Shown one piece after another: positions 8,802 through 19,448 of a DNA stretch of 64,000 nt (positions are counted from its first letter, which is position 1; each line of letters starts with the position of its first letter). The notes below the pieces were generated by a model. The model was given only the letters and a program-made list of their open reading frames with translations, was not told the DNA's origin and did not search any database. This DNA comes from an uncultured Oleiphilaceae bacterium. GTDB taxonomy: Bacteria; Pseudomonadota; Gammaproteobacteria; Pseudomonadales; Oleiphilaceae. Where the stretch lies: the NCBI GenBank assembly GCA_913060665.1, contig CAJXUY010000001.1, forward strand, positions 409,603 through 473,602. The letters are read 5' to 3'. Position numbers and translations under genes: made by a program.

Positions 8802-9761
8802 TTAAACAACGCTCTCCTGACATCGGCGGAGCTTATCATTAATGAGCTGAGGGGTTTTATCTTGCCTAATCATAAGAAAAAACGCTTCAGCCTCCGGAAA
8901 CTCTCGGGATAGATAACGTAACCATTGCTTTATGCGCCCTGTCGCGTGTTTTTCTCCCATTTTTTCAAGGGTGAGGTTAAAAAACTCCGTTAACAACCCC
9001 ACAATTTCCGGCCAGACAAGCGGTTGGTATTGCTCTCCATCAATAATTAATTTGCACTGCTTAGCTAAATTAGGGTTACTAATCAGGCCTCGCCCTATCA
9101 TCACGTCGCTGCATTCACTCTGCTGCTTACAGCGTAAATAGTCTTGTATATTCCATATTTCACCATTTGCGACCACAGGCAGGTTAACCACTTCACGAAT
9201 TCGCGCAATCCAATCCCAGTATGCAGGCGGCCTATAACCTTCAGTTTTAGTTCTCGCATGCACAATTAGCTCATCAGCACCTGCTGCCTCTATCGCAGCG
9301 GCACAATCCAGAGCCAATGACTTATCTTCATAACCTAATCGCATTTTGGCCGTTAAAGGAGTGCGGTCTTTTAACGCGGCTTTAACTGACGTAACAATAC
9401 GATAAAGGTTTTCTGGGTTTGTCAGCAAAACAGCACCGCCATTACTTTTATTAACCGTTTTTGCAGGGCAGCCAAAATTAAGATCTATGGCTGGCGCGCC
9501 CAAAGAAGCCGCTAATGCCGCATTCTCTGCCAAACAGACAGGGTCGCTCCCTAGCAGTTGTAGCCTAACAGGCACACCTGACTGAGTCTTACCACTATTA
9601 AGTAACTCCGGGCAGGCACGATAAAACACTTTTTTGGGTAGCAGCGTATTGGTAACTCTTACAAATTCCGTCACACACACATCAATACCACCCACCCTGG
9701 TGAGTAGATGACGCATAATATCATCAGTCAAACCATCCATCGGGGCTAAAAATATTCTCAC
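8802..9761 (-). CDS. dusC: tRNA-dihydrouridine(16) synthase DusC
   Basis: FMN/NADPH enzyme that reduces uridine to dihydrouridine in tRNA; DusC acts at position 16. Seen: FLAPMDGLTD at the N-terminus, catalytic Cys98 in NFGCPAKTVNKSNGGAVLL, FMN-phosphate loop VVANGEIW and MIGRGLISNPNL. The start MRIFLAPMDG and 319-aa length fit DusC better than DusA or DusB. Confidence 0.92.
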   Translation of the reverse strand: MRIFLAPMDGLTDDIMRHLLTRVGGIDVCVTEFVRVTNTLLPKKVFYRACPELLNSGKTQSGVPVRLQLLGSDPVCLAENAALAASLGAPAIDLNFGCPAKTVNKSNGGAVLLTNPENLYRIVTSVKAALKDRTPLTAKMRLGYEDKSLALDCAAAIEAAGADELIVHARTKTEGYRPPAYWDWIARIREVVNLPVVANGEIWNIQDYLRCKQQSECSDVMIGRGLISNPNLAKQCKLIIDGEQYQPLVWPEIVGLLTEFFNLTLEKMGEKHATGRIKQWLRYLSREFPEAEAFFLMIRQDKTPQLINDKLRRCQESVV

Positions 9762-9899
9762 TATACATCCACTCTAAGCTTGATACTTGAACTGTTCACT
9801 AAACCGAATCTACCAAAAAGGATGCGTATGATATAATCCCTTCCGTTTTTTACATAGCACCAATTTGTTTAATAACGTCACACGAGGAGTCGCCCGCTT

Positions 9900-10511
9900 A
9901 TGTTTACCGGTATTGTTCAAGGTAAGGCCTTGATTAAATCCATCGAGAAAAAAGATCTCCTCTCTCGAATCGCAGTTGAGTTCCCTGATACTGCGTTAAG
10001 CAGCGTATCGCGCGGCGCAAGCATAGCCATAAACGGCACATGTCTCACAGTATCGGAGTTTACCGCTAATACGGCCTACTTTGATGTGATGATGGAAACA
10101 CTCCGGGTCACTAACTTAAATCAACTCACCGCCGACAGCGTTGTGAACTTCGAACGAGCGGCTAAATTTGGTGATGAGATTGGGGGGCACCTGTTATCTG
10201 GGCATATTCATACCACGGTAGAAGTTTCATCAGTCGAAAAAACAGAGAATAACTGTATTATTACCTTCAAAGTACCGGCAGAGTGGACTAAATATATCTT
10301 ACCCAAAGGGTTTGTTGCCGTTAATGGCTGCAGCTTAACCGTCGGTGAAGTGACTAATAATGAATTCAACGTCTACTTGATACCTGAAACTCTCGATATC
10401 ACCACCTTCGGGACAATATCTACAGGCGATATCATCAATTTAGAAGTTGATCATCAAACTCAAACCATCGTTGATACCGTGGAGCGCCTTGGACTGCAAT
10501 TACAGAATTAG
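9900..10511 (+). CDS. ribE: Riboflavin synthase alpha subunit
   Basis: Last enzyme of riboflavin synthesis: two 6,7-dimethyl-8-ribityllumazine molecules give riboflavin and a pyrimidine. Two lumazine-binding barrels are visible, each beginning with the typical pattern (MFTGIVQG at residue 1; GGHLLSGHI near 96), with NGTCLTV and NGCSLTV as paired ligand segments. The 203-aa length is normal. GAGGAG lies about ten bases before the ATG. The leader is too short for an FMN riboswitch and none is seen. Called ribC in some organisms. Confidence 0.95.
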   Translation: MFTGIVQGKALIKSIEKKDLLSRIAVEFPDTALSSVSRGASIAINGTCLTVSEFTANTAYFDVMMETLRVTNLNQLTADSVVNFERAAKFGDEIGGHLLSGHIHTTVEVSSVEKTENNCIITFKVPAEWTKYILPKGFVAVNGCSLTVGEVTNNEFNVYLIPETLDITTFGTISTGDIINLEVDHQTQTIVDTVERLGLQLQN

Positions 10512-10536
10512 TTTCGCATATAAGCCATTTCATCTT

Positions 10537-10564
10537 ACGCTAACCACGCACCCGCCTTTAGCGT
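10537..10564. repeat. Inverted repeat between convergent genes
   Basis: ACGCTAA and TTAGCGT arms separated by 14 bases, between the stops of ribE and rlmG. There is no T tract, so it is at most a weak or factor-dependent terminator. Confidence 0.4.
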
Positions 10565-10576
10565 ATGATTAAGCCC

Positions 10577-11788
10577 TTATCGTTTAACTGATTTAATAAC
10601 CACAAATTTATTACTTGAATCAACTAAGGTTGCGTTACCAAATAGCTTCTTCAGTTTAATGTGGTAGGCCAAGTGCCGATTTCCCACGATCCACAACTCC
10701 CCACCCGACTTTAAACACTGTAATGACTCTTTAAACATCTGCCAACCCACATGCTCGCTAACCGCATTCTGTTGGTGAAACGGAGGGTTACATAACACTA
10801 GATCCACACTATTAGGAGCAATACCCGTTAAGCAGTCCGCTTGGTAAAACTCAGCGTTTCGCTCCGGGAAGTGCCGTTTGATATTCGCTTTTGCAGATTC
10901 GATGGCCATATTCGACTCATCACAGAACACCAGGTCAGCATTGGGGTTTAATTGTGCCGCAGAAATACCTATTACGCCATTACCGCAAGCCAGATCGACA
11001 ATCGTCAGGTCATCGTCCGTTTCTGGCATAACCGCCAGCAACAAGCGCGTACCGATATCAAGGCTTTCACGAGAGAATACATTTGAATGATTGACCAAAT
11101 CAACATCAATTTCTTCAATACTGTAGGTGGTCGGATACAGGTTACCAGGGGTCAAGCTTTGATCATAGCGGGTAAATATTAGGCGAGCCTTTTTAGTCGC
11201 CAGCGAAGTAGTCGTTTCGCCGACCGTTTGCCCGAGCGTCGTCAGCACGGTCATTGGCAGGTACTTAACCATAACACCCCCTAAAATGGTGGTATTTTCA
11301 CTCATATTGCAACGCAAACGCTGCATTACATCAGCAAAGTATCCGTGATTTCTAGGGAGCTTGTAGACAATTAAATCGTAGTGTTTTTCAGGTATCGCCG
11401 TATTCTCAACAAAATTAATATGACTTTCATCAAAGCCATTAAGTTTGATATTTTGCACAATCGCGTGCTGTGACACTAGTGAGTCAGTCATCACATCTAT
11501 AGATGTGCGCTCTCCCGAAATACCTTCATTGTTAACGATCATTGCTTGGTATAGGTAACTGGTGATAGCACCAAACTGATCATCAAACACTAAGACACTG
11601 CTTTTGCCGTTTAACTGATCTTTTTGCTCAAAAAGGTGATTAATCAAAAGTTCATCAGCAGCATCCCAAGCTCTAAGCCTGTCAGCAGGCCTAATTGGAA
11701 AACGTTTGAGAGTCAGTGTTCTCAGCGGTGTTTGTAGTTCGATCTCGGTCATGAAACCCTGCACATTTATAGTCGTTTTGGTAAGCAC
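10577..11788 (-). CDS. rlmG: 23S rRNA m2G1835 methyltransferase RlmG
   Basis: SAM-dependent methyltransferase for guanine 1835 of 23S rRNA. It has the two-lobe layout of RlmG/RsmC: a degenerate N-terminal copy, then the active domain with SAM loop DLACGNGVIG (265-274) and catalytic NPPFHQQ (334-340). The C-terminal KLFGNATLVDSSNKFVVIKSVK closely resembles the E. coli RlmG end. The start is either 11788 (403 aa) or the ATG at residue 13 (11752). It is monocistronic. Confidence 0.93.
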   Translation of the reverse strand: MLTKTTINVQGFMTEIELQTPLRTLTLKRFPIRPADRLRAWDAADELLINHLFEQKDQLNGKSSVLVFDDQFGAITSYLYQAMIVNNEGISGERTSIDVMTDSLVSQHAIVQNIKLNGFDESHINFVENTAIPEKHYDLIVYKLPRNHGYFADVMQRLRCNMSENTTILGGVMVKYLPMTVLTTLGQTVGETTTSLATKKARLIFTRYDQSLTPGNLYPTTYSIEEIDVDLVNHSNVFSRESLDIGTRLLLAVMPETDDDLTIVDLACGNGVIGISAAQLNPNADLVFCDESNMAIESAKANIKRHFPERNAEFYQADCLTGIAPNSVDLVLCNPPFHQQNAVSEHVGWQMFKESLQCLKSGGELWIVGNRHLAYHIKLKKLFGNATLVDSSNKFVVIKSVKR

Positions 11789-11850
11789 AAAGCATTACCA
11801 TAAAGCCTAGATGATTTAAAAGGAGCCGTTCACGCTGAAGGCTTCCCCCC

Positions 11851-12372
11851 TTACTTTCTTGAGTTCGCCCAAGGGTCTACACGACCACCATCTGACGAAC
11901 CAGAAGACCCAGACGAACCTGGTGAGGATCGATCATTATCTCTGTTTTTAAAATATCCACCGCTTCGTTTCGGGCCGTATTGCTTACCGGCACTTTTTCT
12001 GTAAGCCGCTGTTTTCTTTGCCTGTTTTTCCCGTACTTGCTCAGCATCCTCCAAACTTAGCGCTGCGGGATCACCTGCTACCTGGCCTTCAGGCACAATA
12101 CGGTCTCTTGGTGGTACGGAAAATTGCTCAGACGAAGGGTTCGGCAAACTCTTAAATTTATACATATAAAAGGCTTCTACTTTTTCACGAGCCCAGTCTG
12201 TCTTTTTTAGAAACTTAACACTAGAATCAATACTAGGATTGGTTTTGAAGCAGTTGATATTGAGGTAGGCAAAAAGAATATCAAAACCGTAATGATTCAC
12301 CATTTCGGTTAACAAGTTTTTTAAACTCAATCCATGTAAAGGGTTATTTTTGTAATTGATTTCATCATTCAT
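11851..12372 (-). CDS. VF530-family (DUF2132) protein with Gly/Ser/Arg-rich tail
   Basis: Residues 1-75 match the VF530 family ([55 protein letters not shown]), a small helical fold thought to bind DNA. The open frame runs further upstream into the neighbouring gene, but [14 protein letters not shown] at 12372 is the family start (173 aa). After residue ~80 the protein becomes basic and low-complexity ([27 protein letters not shown]), a tail not usual for this short family and suggestive of nucleic-acid contact. It lies just downstream of a pseudouridine synthase. Confidence 0.75.
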   Translation of the reverse strand: MNDEINYKNNPLHGLSLKNLLTEMVNHYGFDILFAYLNINCFKTNPSIDSSVKFLKKTDWAREKVEAFYMYKFKSLPNPSSEQFSVPPRDRIVPEGQVAGDPAALSLEDAEQVREKQAKKTAAYRKSAGKQYGPKRSGGYFKNRDNDRSSPGSSGSSGSSDGGRVDPWANSRK

Positions 12373-12412
12373 ATTCTTGTCCAACCAAAGGAAGTAGATA
12401 AATACATTATAC

Positions 12413-13372
12413 CTATGGCCTTGCTGACAAAACAGTACGAATAAAACCATCCCATTGGTTAGGCAGATTTTGGTCTTGAATACTAATATCAGCCCCACCC
12501 TGCTCCCAAATATTATTCAGCCGTATCTCATACGCATGCAATAAATGGTGCTTACTTTGCAGTAGTGAATAATCACTGGCGACCAATGGCTGCTCTAATC
12601 GCTTGAGGTACATTTCACCCTTAAGACTGTATATCTTATCCCCTACAATTGGGTGCCCGAGACTCGCTAAGTGAGCCCTGATTTGGTGTTTTCGCCCTGT
12701 TAGTAATTCACACTCAATCAGTGAATAGCCATTAAAAGCGTTTAACACCTTAAAACGAGTTGTACTGCGCTTACCCTCTCCGTCTGCCACTACATGCATT
12801 TGGCTCCTTATAGCGCTACCGGTCAGCATGGAAAGATCACACTGGTATTCAAGTGTTTGCCATGCTGGACTACCGTAAACCACTGCACGATAGATTTTTC
12901 GTTTTATCAATGTTGATAACGCTGGCTGAAACTTACGTGCGACTTCGTTATTTTGAGCAATCAATATAACACCAGAGGTTTCAAGGTCTAACCGATGCAA
13001 CAAATGGGCATTTGGCCAAGGGCTTTCTCGACGTAGTAGTTGGATTAGCGTGTTATAAACATTACGCGTTGTACGATTAACAGGAAGGTTGGCAGGCTTG
13101 TGAATAGCAGCAATTTCATCGTTTGACCACAACACCTTCCAGCCAATATCAACCTCAGCCTCTTGATAGTTGGGTACCGTATAGGCAATAGTCTGGCCCA
13201 TATTAATTAACCTATTCTCACAGATAACCACACCATCCATACTAATATGGCCTTCTTCCAAGAGCCTTAACCACTGCACAGCGGTTAGATATGGGATACA
13301 AGGCAGCAAGCAGTCGAGTAATGATCGACCCGCTTGTTGTGGTTTAACTGAAAATGAGAATATTGCGTCCAA
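12413..13372 (-). CDS. RluA-family pseudouridine synthase
   Basis: RNA uridine isomerase with an N-terminal S4-like RNA-binding segment (about residues 10-70) and the RluA catalytic core: HRLDLETSG at 126-134 with catalytic Asp129, and [20 protein letters not shown] near residues 225-245. Which uridine it modifies cannot be told from sequence alone; it belongs with the RluA/RluC/RluD group rather than RsuA. It lies 18 bases after the neighbouring methyltransferase gene and just before the VF530 gene, so all three may be one transcript. Confidence 0.85.
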   Translation of the reverse strand: MDAIFSFSVKPQQAGRSLLDCLLPCIPYLTAVQWLRLLEEGHISMDGVVICENRLINMGQTIAYTVPNYQEAEVDIGWKVLWSNDEIAAIHKPANLPVNRTTRNVYNTLIQLLRRESPWPNAHLLHRLDLETSGVILIAQNNEVARKFQPALSTLIKRKIYRAVVYGSPAWQTLEYQCDLSMLTGSAIRSQMHVVADGEGKRSTTRFKVLNAFNGYSLIECELLTGRKHQIRAHLASLGHPIVGDKIYSLKGEMYLKRLEQPLVASDYSLLQSKHHLLHAYEIRLNNIWEQGGADISIQDQNLPNQWDGFIRTVLSARP

Positions 13373-13390
13373 TGATCTGACTTCAGCTAT

Positions 13391-14062
13391 TTACCACGCT
13401 AGCCAGATCACATGCTTCGCGCCTTTACCCGGTCTAGCCCTAACAGTTTCGGCTTTTACCTGAAATCCTGCGCGTCTTAATCGCTCTGTAAACCTCGGGT
13501 CTTCACCAGCGGACCAATAAGCAAGAATCCCCCCTGGTGTTAACGCTGCTTGCGCTTGTGCAATGCCTTCGGGTGAGTAGATCCAATCATTTTCTTTACG
13601 TGTCAAACCTTCTGGGCCGTTATCCACATCCAGTAAGATCGCATCATAAACACCCTTTTGGGCTTTCATCAACTGGCCAACATCGCCCAAATGTATTTTG
13701 GTTCTTGAGTCGTTCAACGGATAGCCTGACGCTGAACCCAATGCTCCACGATTCCATTCAACAACCTCGGGCACAAGCTCTGCGACCGTTACTTCTGCAT
13801 CACTATTAAGTGAATCTAACGCAGCCGCCAAAGTGAAACCCATCCCCATCCCGCCAATGAGTACTTTTGGGTTCGGTCGATTAGCAATTCGTTCGCAGGC
13901 GAGTGTAGCAAGGGCATCTTCTGAACCATGAAGACGGCTATTCATTAACTCCCCTGTTTGGCCTGCAATTTTAATCGCAAATTCATCATTACGTTGTAGT
14001 AACCGAAGCTGCGTGCCTTGACCGGGAATGATAGCCGTACCAATTTCAGTGAAGCGTGCCAT
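13391..14062 (-). CDS. Spermidine synthase-like methyltransferase-fold protein
   Basis: 223-residue protein with the Rossmann core of the spermidine synthase family (VLIGGMGMGFTLAAAL as nucleotide loop, VAELVPEVVEWNR, DAILLDVDNGP, LTPGGILAYWSAGED). It lacks the N-terminal beta-domain of true polyamine synthases, so it more likely belongs to the SpeE-like group of unknown substrate. No polyamine genes are adjacent. Confidence 0.75.
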   Translation of the reverse strand: MARFTEIGTAIIPGQGTQLRLLQRNDEFAIKIAGQTGELMNSRLHGSEDALATLACERIANRPNPKVLIGGMGMGFTLAAALDSLNSDAEVTVAELVPEVVEWNRGALGSASGYPLNDSRTKIHLGDVGQLMKAQKGVYDAILLDVDNGPEGLTRKENDWIYSPEGIAQAQAALTPGGILAYWSAGEDPRFTERLRRAGFQVKAETVRARPGKGAKHVIWLAW

Positions 14063-14210
14063 GATAGGCCTCTGTCAGGGTTTAAAAAGCGGATTATAGC
14101 GCGAGGAAGAAGGCGTATACCATTTGTTTATAGTAATGATGGTAACAAGAATGCAGAACAACTAAAGGGGTATTGTCATTCCCACGGACACGGAAATGAC
14201 AAAAAGGTAG

Positions 14211-14864
14211 CTAGGCAGTTTCAGTGTCTAAAAACGTTTCATCATCTGCAATACGCTTTTCTAACATCCCTTTATCAACGATAAAGTCGATAATGGTCTT
14301 CAGGCCTTCGCCTTTGATGAGATTAGCAAATACAAATGGCTTGTCACCTCGCATCCGCTTTGAATCTCTATCCATTACATCAAGTGATGCATTGACCATC
14401 GGAGCAAGGTCAGTTTTATTGATAATGAGTAGATCTGACTTGGTGATGCCCGGACCGCCCTTTCGAGGGATTTTGTCACCAGCACACACATCAATGACAT
14501 AGAGTGTTAAGTCTGATAATTCAGGACTAAACGTTGCAGATAGGTTGTCGCCGCCGCTTTCTACTAGTACAAACTCTAGCCCTGCATGACGCTCTTGTAA
14601 TTCATCTATGGCGGCAAGGTTCATTGAAGCATCTTCACGAATAGCGGTATGAGGGCAGCCACCGGTTTCAACCCCCATAATACGGTCTTGCTCTAAAACG
14701 TTATGACGAATCAAAAACTCTTGGTCTTCTTTGGTATAGATATCATTGGTCACAACGGCCATGTTGTAGTGCTTACGCATCGCAATACACAACTGTCGTA
14801 ATAAGGCTGTTTTACCTGAGCCAACCGGCCCGCCAACTCCAATTCTTAAACACTGCGTGGTCAT
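14211..14864 (-). CDS. ureG: Urease accessory GTPase UreG
   Basis: SIMIBI-class GTPase that powers nickel delivery to urease with UreD, UreF and UreE. P-loop GGPVGSGKT at 11-19; the nickel Cys-Pro-His motif ([17 protein letters not shown]) and guanine-specifying NKTD are present. 217 aa is normal; the C-terminus has an Asp/Glu-rich tail. It is the last gene of the urt-ure block. Confidence 0.97.
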   Translation of the reverse strand: MTTQCLRIGVGGPVGSGKTALLRQLCIAMRKHYNMAVVTNDIYTKEDQEFLIRHNVLEQDRIMGVETGGCPHTAIREDASMNLAAIDELQERHAGLEFVLVESGGDNLSATFSPELSDLTLYVIDVCAGDKIPRKGGPGITKSDLLIINKTDLAPMVNASLDVMDRDSKRMRGDKPFVFANLIKGEGLKTIIDFIVDKGMLEKRIADDETFLDTETA

Positions 14865-14921
14865 CGATCAATCCTAATGTTTTATAATTGTTACGTTAAA
14901 CAGAGGTTAACATATAAGGTT

Positions 14922-15587
14922 TTAGCTTCTAAATAAGCGTGAATATTGCGTTTCATGGATGGCACTGGCAATGGCAAAACCCGGCAAGGTTGAACCAATA
15001 TCCGAATCCTCAATTTGTTTTGCCTGTACTATCGCCAGTTCAATTTTTTCCATCATCGGGAGCATTACTTTTTGCGCCGCAGTTTGTCCTAGTGGAATCG
15101 TTTTGCATGCCACCGTAATTTGATTTTCGAGCCAGCTCCAACACAACCCCATTGCAGCCTCATCAATATCAATTTCAAAACGTACAGACGCTAACGCGTA
15201 CAAGGTAAAAAAGCCAGCATCAACGGGCAGTTCGTCTTCTTGAATTCGACCTATTGATAACAACAGTCGCCTCAAAGACCTCCCTAACTGTTCATCTTCA
15301 AGTAATAGCTCCGCACTTTCTCGGCTTGCCCGGAAGTACTGGTTCCAATGATTAACGACAGCGATATCATCAGTAATCCATCCCTGATAAAGCCTATAAA
15401 ACAGCGGCAAATCCTGTTTTGCTAGCCCATTAGACAGTACACCCACCAACCATTGAGCCAGATCCTCATCATCTTTTACCCATTCCATTTCTATTGCAGA
15501 TTCTAAACCTTGAGAATACGCAAATGCGCCGATGGGTAACGCAGGGCTTGAAAGATAGAGCAATGACAGGAGCGATTTAGCGTTCAT
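14922..15587 (-). CDS. ureF: Urease accessory protein UreF
   Basis: All-helical chaperone that joins UreD to UreG and acts as a checkpoint for GTP hydrolysis. SPALPIGAFAYSQGLESAIE at the N-terminus and the C-terminal HETQYSRLFRS are family signatures. 221 aa, normal length. It follows ureE by eight bases. Confidence 0.96.
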   Translation of the reverse strand: MNAKSLLSLLYLSSPALPIGAFAYSQGLESAIEMEWVKDDEDLAQWLVGVLSNGLAKQDLPLFYRLYQGWITDDIAVVNHWNQYFRASRESAELLLEDEQLGRSLRRLLLSIGRIQEDELPVDAGFFTLYALASVRFEIDIDEAAMGLCWSWLENQITVACKTIPLGQTAAQKVMLPMMEKIELAIVQAKQIEDSDIGSTLPGFAIASAIHETQYSRLFRS

Positions 15588-15595
15588 AAACTGCC

Positions 15596-16042
15596 TTAAT
15601 CATGATGATGGTGGCCGCCTTTATATGCACCACTTTCAGGGTCGAACGGTAACGAGTGCTGCTCAATTTTCATCCCAAGTAGATGAACCATCTCTTCTAG
15701 TACATGATCAGGTTTAAAGCACAACCAGCAATCGCCTATTTGCAACGGGACGTGACGGTTTCCAAGGTGATAACAACATTTAGCAAAGACTAAACTATCG
15801 TCACATTTCGCTGTCGTTACCATTTCAGGCTTAGCGATAATGACAATAATTTTTCCACATTCAGTTTTTAACACTTGGCCCTGACGGAGCACTTTACCCC
15901 TATCTAAGAATACGCCAATCTCCTGACCAGAATCGGTAACACTTTTGAACCGTCCACGTTTTCTATCGTCATAATCTAAGGTCAGTGTGTCATGGGCAGA
16001 AAGGCCTCCAACATCATGTACATACTCTACTACTTTTAACAC
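15596..16042 (-). CDS. ureE: Urease nickel metallochaperone UreE
   Basis: Dimeric nickel carrier that hands Ni to UreG. The N-terminal peptide-binding-like domain and the C-terminal metal domain (GNRHVPLQIGDCWL) are visible, with a short histidine tail GGHHHHD at residues 142-148. The tail is modest compared with the long His tails of Klebsiella UreE. 148 aa. Confidence 0.95.
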   Translation of the reverse strand: MLKVVEYVHDVGGLSAHDTLTLDYDDRKRGRFKSVTDSGQEIGVFLDRGKVLRQGQVLKTECGKIIVIIAKPEMVTTAKCDDSLVFAKCCYHLGNRHVPLQIGDCWLCFKPDHVLEEMVHLLGMKIEQHSLPFDPESGAYKGGHHHHD

Positions 16043-16071
16043 TATGGCCTCCTAACAACCATTTGAACCAA

Positions 16072-17778
16072 TTAGAATAGAAAATATCGCTGTGCCAGGG
16101 GTAGCACATCTGCAGGCTCACAACTCAACAACTGGCCATCGGCAGTCACTTCATAAGTTTCTGGGCTCACTTCAATTACGGGCATAGCATTGTTATGAAT
16201 CATATCTGCCTTAGTCACAGATCGAACGCTATGACAGGGCACCAACGAACGGCCTAACCCAAGTTCAGACGGCAGATCTCGTTTTGCTGCGGCTTTACTC
16301 ACAAACGTAATGCTTGTTTTTGCGGGCGCAGAACCAAAACCACCAAACATATAACGATAGTGTACCGGTTGCGGAGTCGGAATAGAGGCGTTTGGGTCAC
16401 CCATGGGCGCACCCGCAATAAACCCACCCTTCATGATTAGTGCAGGCTTAACGCCAAAAAATGCGGGCTTCCAAAATACCAAGTCGGCAAGCTTGCCGAC
16501 TCCTATCGAACCTACTTCATGTGAGATACCATGGGTAATCGCCGGGTTAATGGTATATTTTGCGAGATAACGCTTAGCGCGATAATTATCATTACCACCG
16601 GCTTTATCTTCCTCTAAAGGCCCTCGCTGTACTTTCATTTTGTGAGCCGTTTGCCACGTTCGGGAGATCACTTCACCCACTCGCCCCATTGCCTGTGAGT
16701 CGGATGCAATCATCGACAACACACCCATATCATGGAGAATATCTTCTGCGGCGATGGTTTCTTTACGAATACGTGAGTCGGCAAACGCTACATCTTCGGG
16801 TATATTCGGGTCTAGATGATGGCAGACCATCAACATATCAAGATGCTCATCAACAGTGTTGACCGTATAGGGACGGGTTGGGTTGGTTGAAGATGGCAAG
16901 ACATTCAGCTCACTACAGGCTTTGATGATATCAGGCGCATGCCCCCCACCGGCACCTTCAGTATGATAGGTATGAATACAGCGCCCTTTAAACGCGGCTA
17001 ATGTATCTTCGACAAAGCCAGATTCATTAAGCGTATCGGTATGAATCGCTACCTGGATATCATACTTTTCAGCAACGCTTAAACAGTTATCAATGGACGC
17101 GGGGGTTGTTCCCCAATCTTCATGTAGCTTGAGTCCGAATGCACCGTATTCTATCTGTTCTTCCAACGCTTCAGGTAGGCTGGCATTACCTTTACCCAAG
17201 AAGCCAAAATTCATCGGCAAGTTATCGGTGGCTTGTAGCATTTTAGCCATGTTCCAAGGCCCAGGAGTACAGGTCGTTGCATTGGTACCCGTTGCAGGGC
17301 CTGTGCCGCCACCTAGCATAGAGGTCACACCGGACATTAAGGCTTCTTCGACTTGTTGCGGGCAGATAAAGTGAATATGCGAGTCAACCGCACCGGCAGT
17401 CACGATCTGACCTTCGCCAGCAATCACTTCTGTACCAGGCCCTACAGCAATCGTGACACCTTCTTGAGTGTCAGGGTTACCGCCTTTGCCAATAGACGCG
17501 ATACGTCCGTCTTTTATACCAATATCCGCCTTAACGATACCCCAGTGATCTAGAATCAGCGCATTAGTAATGAGTACATCCACTATTTCGGACGACACCA
17601 TTTGGCTTTGACCCATGCCATCACGGATAACTTTTCCGCCGCCAAACTTAACCTCGTCACCATAAACGGTATAGTCTTTTTCTACTTCTATCCATAGCTC
17701 TGTATCGGCTAAACGAACTTTATCGCCCACTGTTGGCCCGAACATATCGGCATAAGCTTTACGGGAAATTTTTGTCAT
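16072..17778 (-). CDS. ureC: Urease alpha subunit UreC
   Basis: Catalytic subunit that hydrolyses urea to ammonia and carbamate. All nickel ligands are present: His134 and His136 (HIH), carbamylated Lys217 in GLKLHEDWG, His246, His272 and Asp360; the flap Cys319-His320 (MVCHH) is also conserved. 568 aa, the usual length. It lies between ureB and ureE on one strand. Confidence 0.98.
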   Translation of the reverse strand: MTKISRKAYADMFGPTVGDKVRLADTELWIEVEKDYTVYGDEVKFGGGKVIRDGMGQSQMVSSEIVDVLITNALILDHWGIVKADIGIKDGRIASIGKGGNPDTQEGVTIAVGPGTEVIAGEGQIVTAGAVDSHIHFICPQQVEEALMSGVTSMLGGGTGPATGTNATTCTPGPWNMAKMLQATDNLPMNFGFLGKGNASLPEALEEQIEYGAFGLKLHEDWGTTPASIDNCLSVAEKYDIQVAIHTDTLNESGFVEDTLAAFKGRCIHTYHTEGAGGGHAPDIIKACSELNVLPSSTNPTRPYTVNTVDEHLDMLMVCHHLDPNIPEDVAFADSRIRKETIAAEDILHDMGVLSMIASDSQAMGRVGEVISRTWQTAHKMKVQRGPLEEDKAGGNDNYRAKRYLAKYTINPAITHGISHEVGSIGVGKLADLVFWKPAFFGVKPALIMKGGFIAGAPMGDPNASIPTPQPVHYRYMFGGFGSAPAKTSITFVSKAAAKRDLPSELGLGRSLVPCHSVRSVTKADMIHNNAMPVIEVSPETYEVTADGQLLSCEPADVLPLAQRYFLF

Positions 17779-17819
17779 TTTAATATCCTGATGTTGATAA
17801 GGCGTTTATCCTGCGGCCC

Positions 17820-18125
17820 CTAAAGCGAGCCCATTACATCGCCACGAAAACCGTATATCTCTCGTTTACCCGCAAACTCAACCAGCTCAACCGTGCGGCT
17901 CTGCCCTGGCTCAAATCGAACAGCCGTACCTGCAGCTATATTGAGTCGATAGCCTTTTGCTTTTATGCGGTCAAACTCTAACGCCAGGTTTGTTTCAGCA
18001 AAATGGTAATGCGATCCCACCTGTACGGGTCTATCGCCACTGTTGGCGACTGAAATAGAAATAGTATTACGGCCTACATTGAGCTCAATATCGCCGCCTT
18101 TCAATGCGTATTCACCTGGAATCAT
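17820..18125 (-). CDS. ureB: Urease beta subunit UreB
   Basis: Small structural subunit of the (alpha-beta-gamma)3 urease. [27 protein letters not shown] and [19 protein letters not shown] are typical. 101 aa, separate from ureA as in most Proteobacteria. Confidence 0.97.
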   Translation of the reverse strand: MIPGEYALKGGDIELNVGRNTISISVANSGDRPVQVGSHYHFAETNLALEFDRIKAKGYRLNIAAGTAVRFEPGQSRTVELVEFAGKREIYGFRGDVMGSL

Positions 18126-18153
18126 GACAAGACTCTCCTTATTGACGACGTTT

Positions 18154-18456
18154 TTAAATGATAGGGTTATGAACAGTAACCAGTTTAGTGCCGTCAGGGA
18201 ATGTTGCTTCTACCTGAACTTCATCTACCATCTCAGGTATGCCTTCCATTACCTGATCGCGGGTTAATATGGTTCGACCTTGGCTCATTAATTGGGCGAC
18301 CGTTTTGCCTTCTCGCGCACCTTCCATAATCTCTGCCGAAATAAGCGCTATAGACTCCGGATAGTTCAATTTAATCCCTTTCGCTAGACGCCTTTCTGCT
18401 AACAAACCCGCTGTAAATATCAGTAACTTGTCTTTCTCTCTAGGTGAAAGCTGCAT
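18154..18456 (-). CDS. ureA: Urease gamma subunit UreA
   Basis: Smallest urease subunit. [23 protein letters not shown] and the [19 protein letters not shown] helix are hallmarks; it ends with VTVHNPI. 100 aa. A 28-base gap separates it from ureB. Confidence 0.97.
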   Translation of the reverse strand: MQLSPREKDKLLIFTAGLLAERRLAKGIKLNYPESIALISAEIMEGAREGKTVAQLMSQGRTILTRDQVMEGIPEMVDEVQVEATFPDGTKLVTVHNPII

Positions 18457-18485
18457 ACTTCCCTCTTATAAACATTAAAGATAGC

Positions 18486-19448
18486 CTATGTTAACCAAAT
18501 ACGCGGTTCACTGGCGTCAAGCCCAAGCAACTCTTTTCTGAGGAGCTTCCAGCAACGAATAAACAAATTCTTTCCTTCTTCGGAGCACGGCCCCAGATAT
18601 CGTACTAACAATACACCAAGCCGTTGAGTAACGGCTAGCATACCTTTTAAAGATGTTTCACCTGCCATCAGCTCAATTGATTCTCTTAGTTTTTCAACCG
18701 TGCAGATTGGGCTCTCTAACCCATAAACAATCAACGTCCCTGATACAGAATGACCGGAGAAACCATAACGCTGAGTGAGTTCATTCCCGCCTCCTTGAAC
18801 GACCTGTCTCTCGATTAACAACGGAACACCTTCTTTAGTGACTTTGAGCGATTGAACAACACTGCCTAACTCAAAAGGTTTATTACCCGCTGTGCGTCCT
18901 AGACAGTATATATCCCAACCAATAAATTTCGAATTTTCAGTCAGCGCAATCTCTGTATCAAGACAGCCATTAGCACCATTAAACACGATAGTTTCTTGAG
19001 GTAACCATTCGCAGATCGCATTATCTAACGTCAACTTAACATGTTGGTACTGTTTAACATTGCAAGAATCAGCTTGATAGATTTTGCCAGCAGAGGGAGT
19101 CGTCAATACGGCATGACTGTTTTTGTGACAATCGATATCGATCTTTAGGTTGTCACCACTGACCAACCCACCCGGTGGGTGCAAGATATAGACATGACAA
19201 GGAGAGCCTTCAGGATAAAACGGACGCTGTACTCTAAGAGGCCCTTTAAATCGAAACTCTTTCATTAAGGTTTTGTCCGGTCCTGCGACAAAACCTAATG
19301 TTAGCTCCGCCAACCAGTTACGGTCGACCCCATAACCTTCCGTTGCTTTGCTAGCCGAGTGGTTATGGTTAGACGAAAGTCCCTCGCTGAACGAATGGCT
19401 ATGGGCCGTTAAACGATCATTTGTTGTAGCGCCATTTTGTATTATCAA
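18486..19448 (-). CDS. ureD: Urease accessory protein UreD
   Basis: Scaffold that binds apo-urease and, with UreF and UreG, forms the nickel tunnel. VQRPFYPEG, HPPGGLVSGD, TTPSAGKIYQ and GGNELTQRYGFSGHSVSG place it in the family. The first ~35 residues are unusual, rich in His and Ser (HSHSF, NHNHS), possibly an extra metal-holding tail; the conserved domain begins near WLAELTLGF. Its start overlaps the end of urtE by four bases. Confidence 0.94.
   Translation of the reverse strand: MIIQNGATTNDRLTAHSHSFSEGLSSNHNHSASKATEGYGVDRNWLAELTLGFVAGPDKTLMKEFRFKGPLRVQRPFYPEGSPCHVYILHPPGGLVSGDNLKIDIDCHKNSHAVLTTPSAGKIYQADSCNVKQYQHVKLTLDNAICEWLPQETIVFNGANGCLDTEIALTENSKFIGWDIYCLGRTAGNKPFELGSVVQSLKVTKEGVPLLIERQVVQGGGNELTQRYGFSGHSVSGTLIVYGLESPICTVEKLRESIELMAGETSLKGMLAVTQRLGVLLVRYLGPCSEEGKNLFIRCWKLLRKELLGLDASEPRIWLT

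Noticed and set aside
9762..9899. FMN riboswitch before riboflavin synthase
   Set aside because: The leader is too short and has none of the conserved RFN blocks.
14173..14202. Terminator after ureG
   Set aside because: The 8-bp stem is real but no T tract follows on the minus strand, so it is not called.
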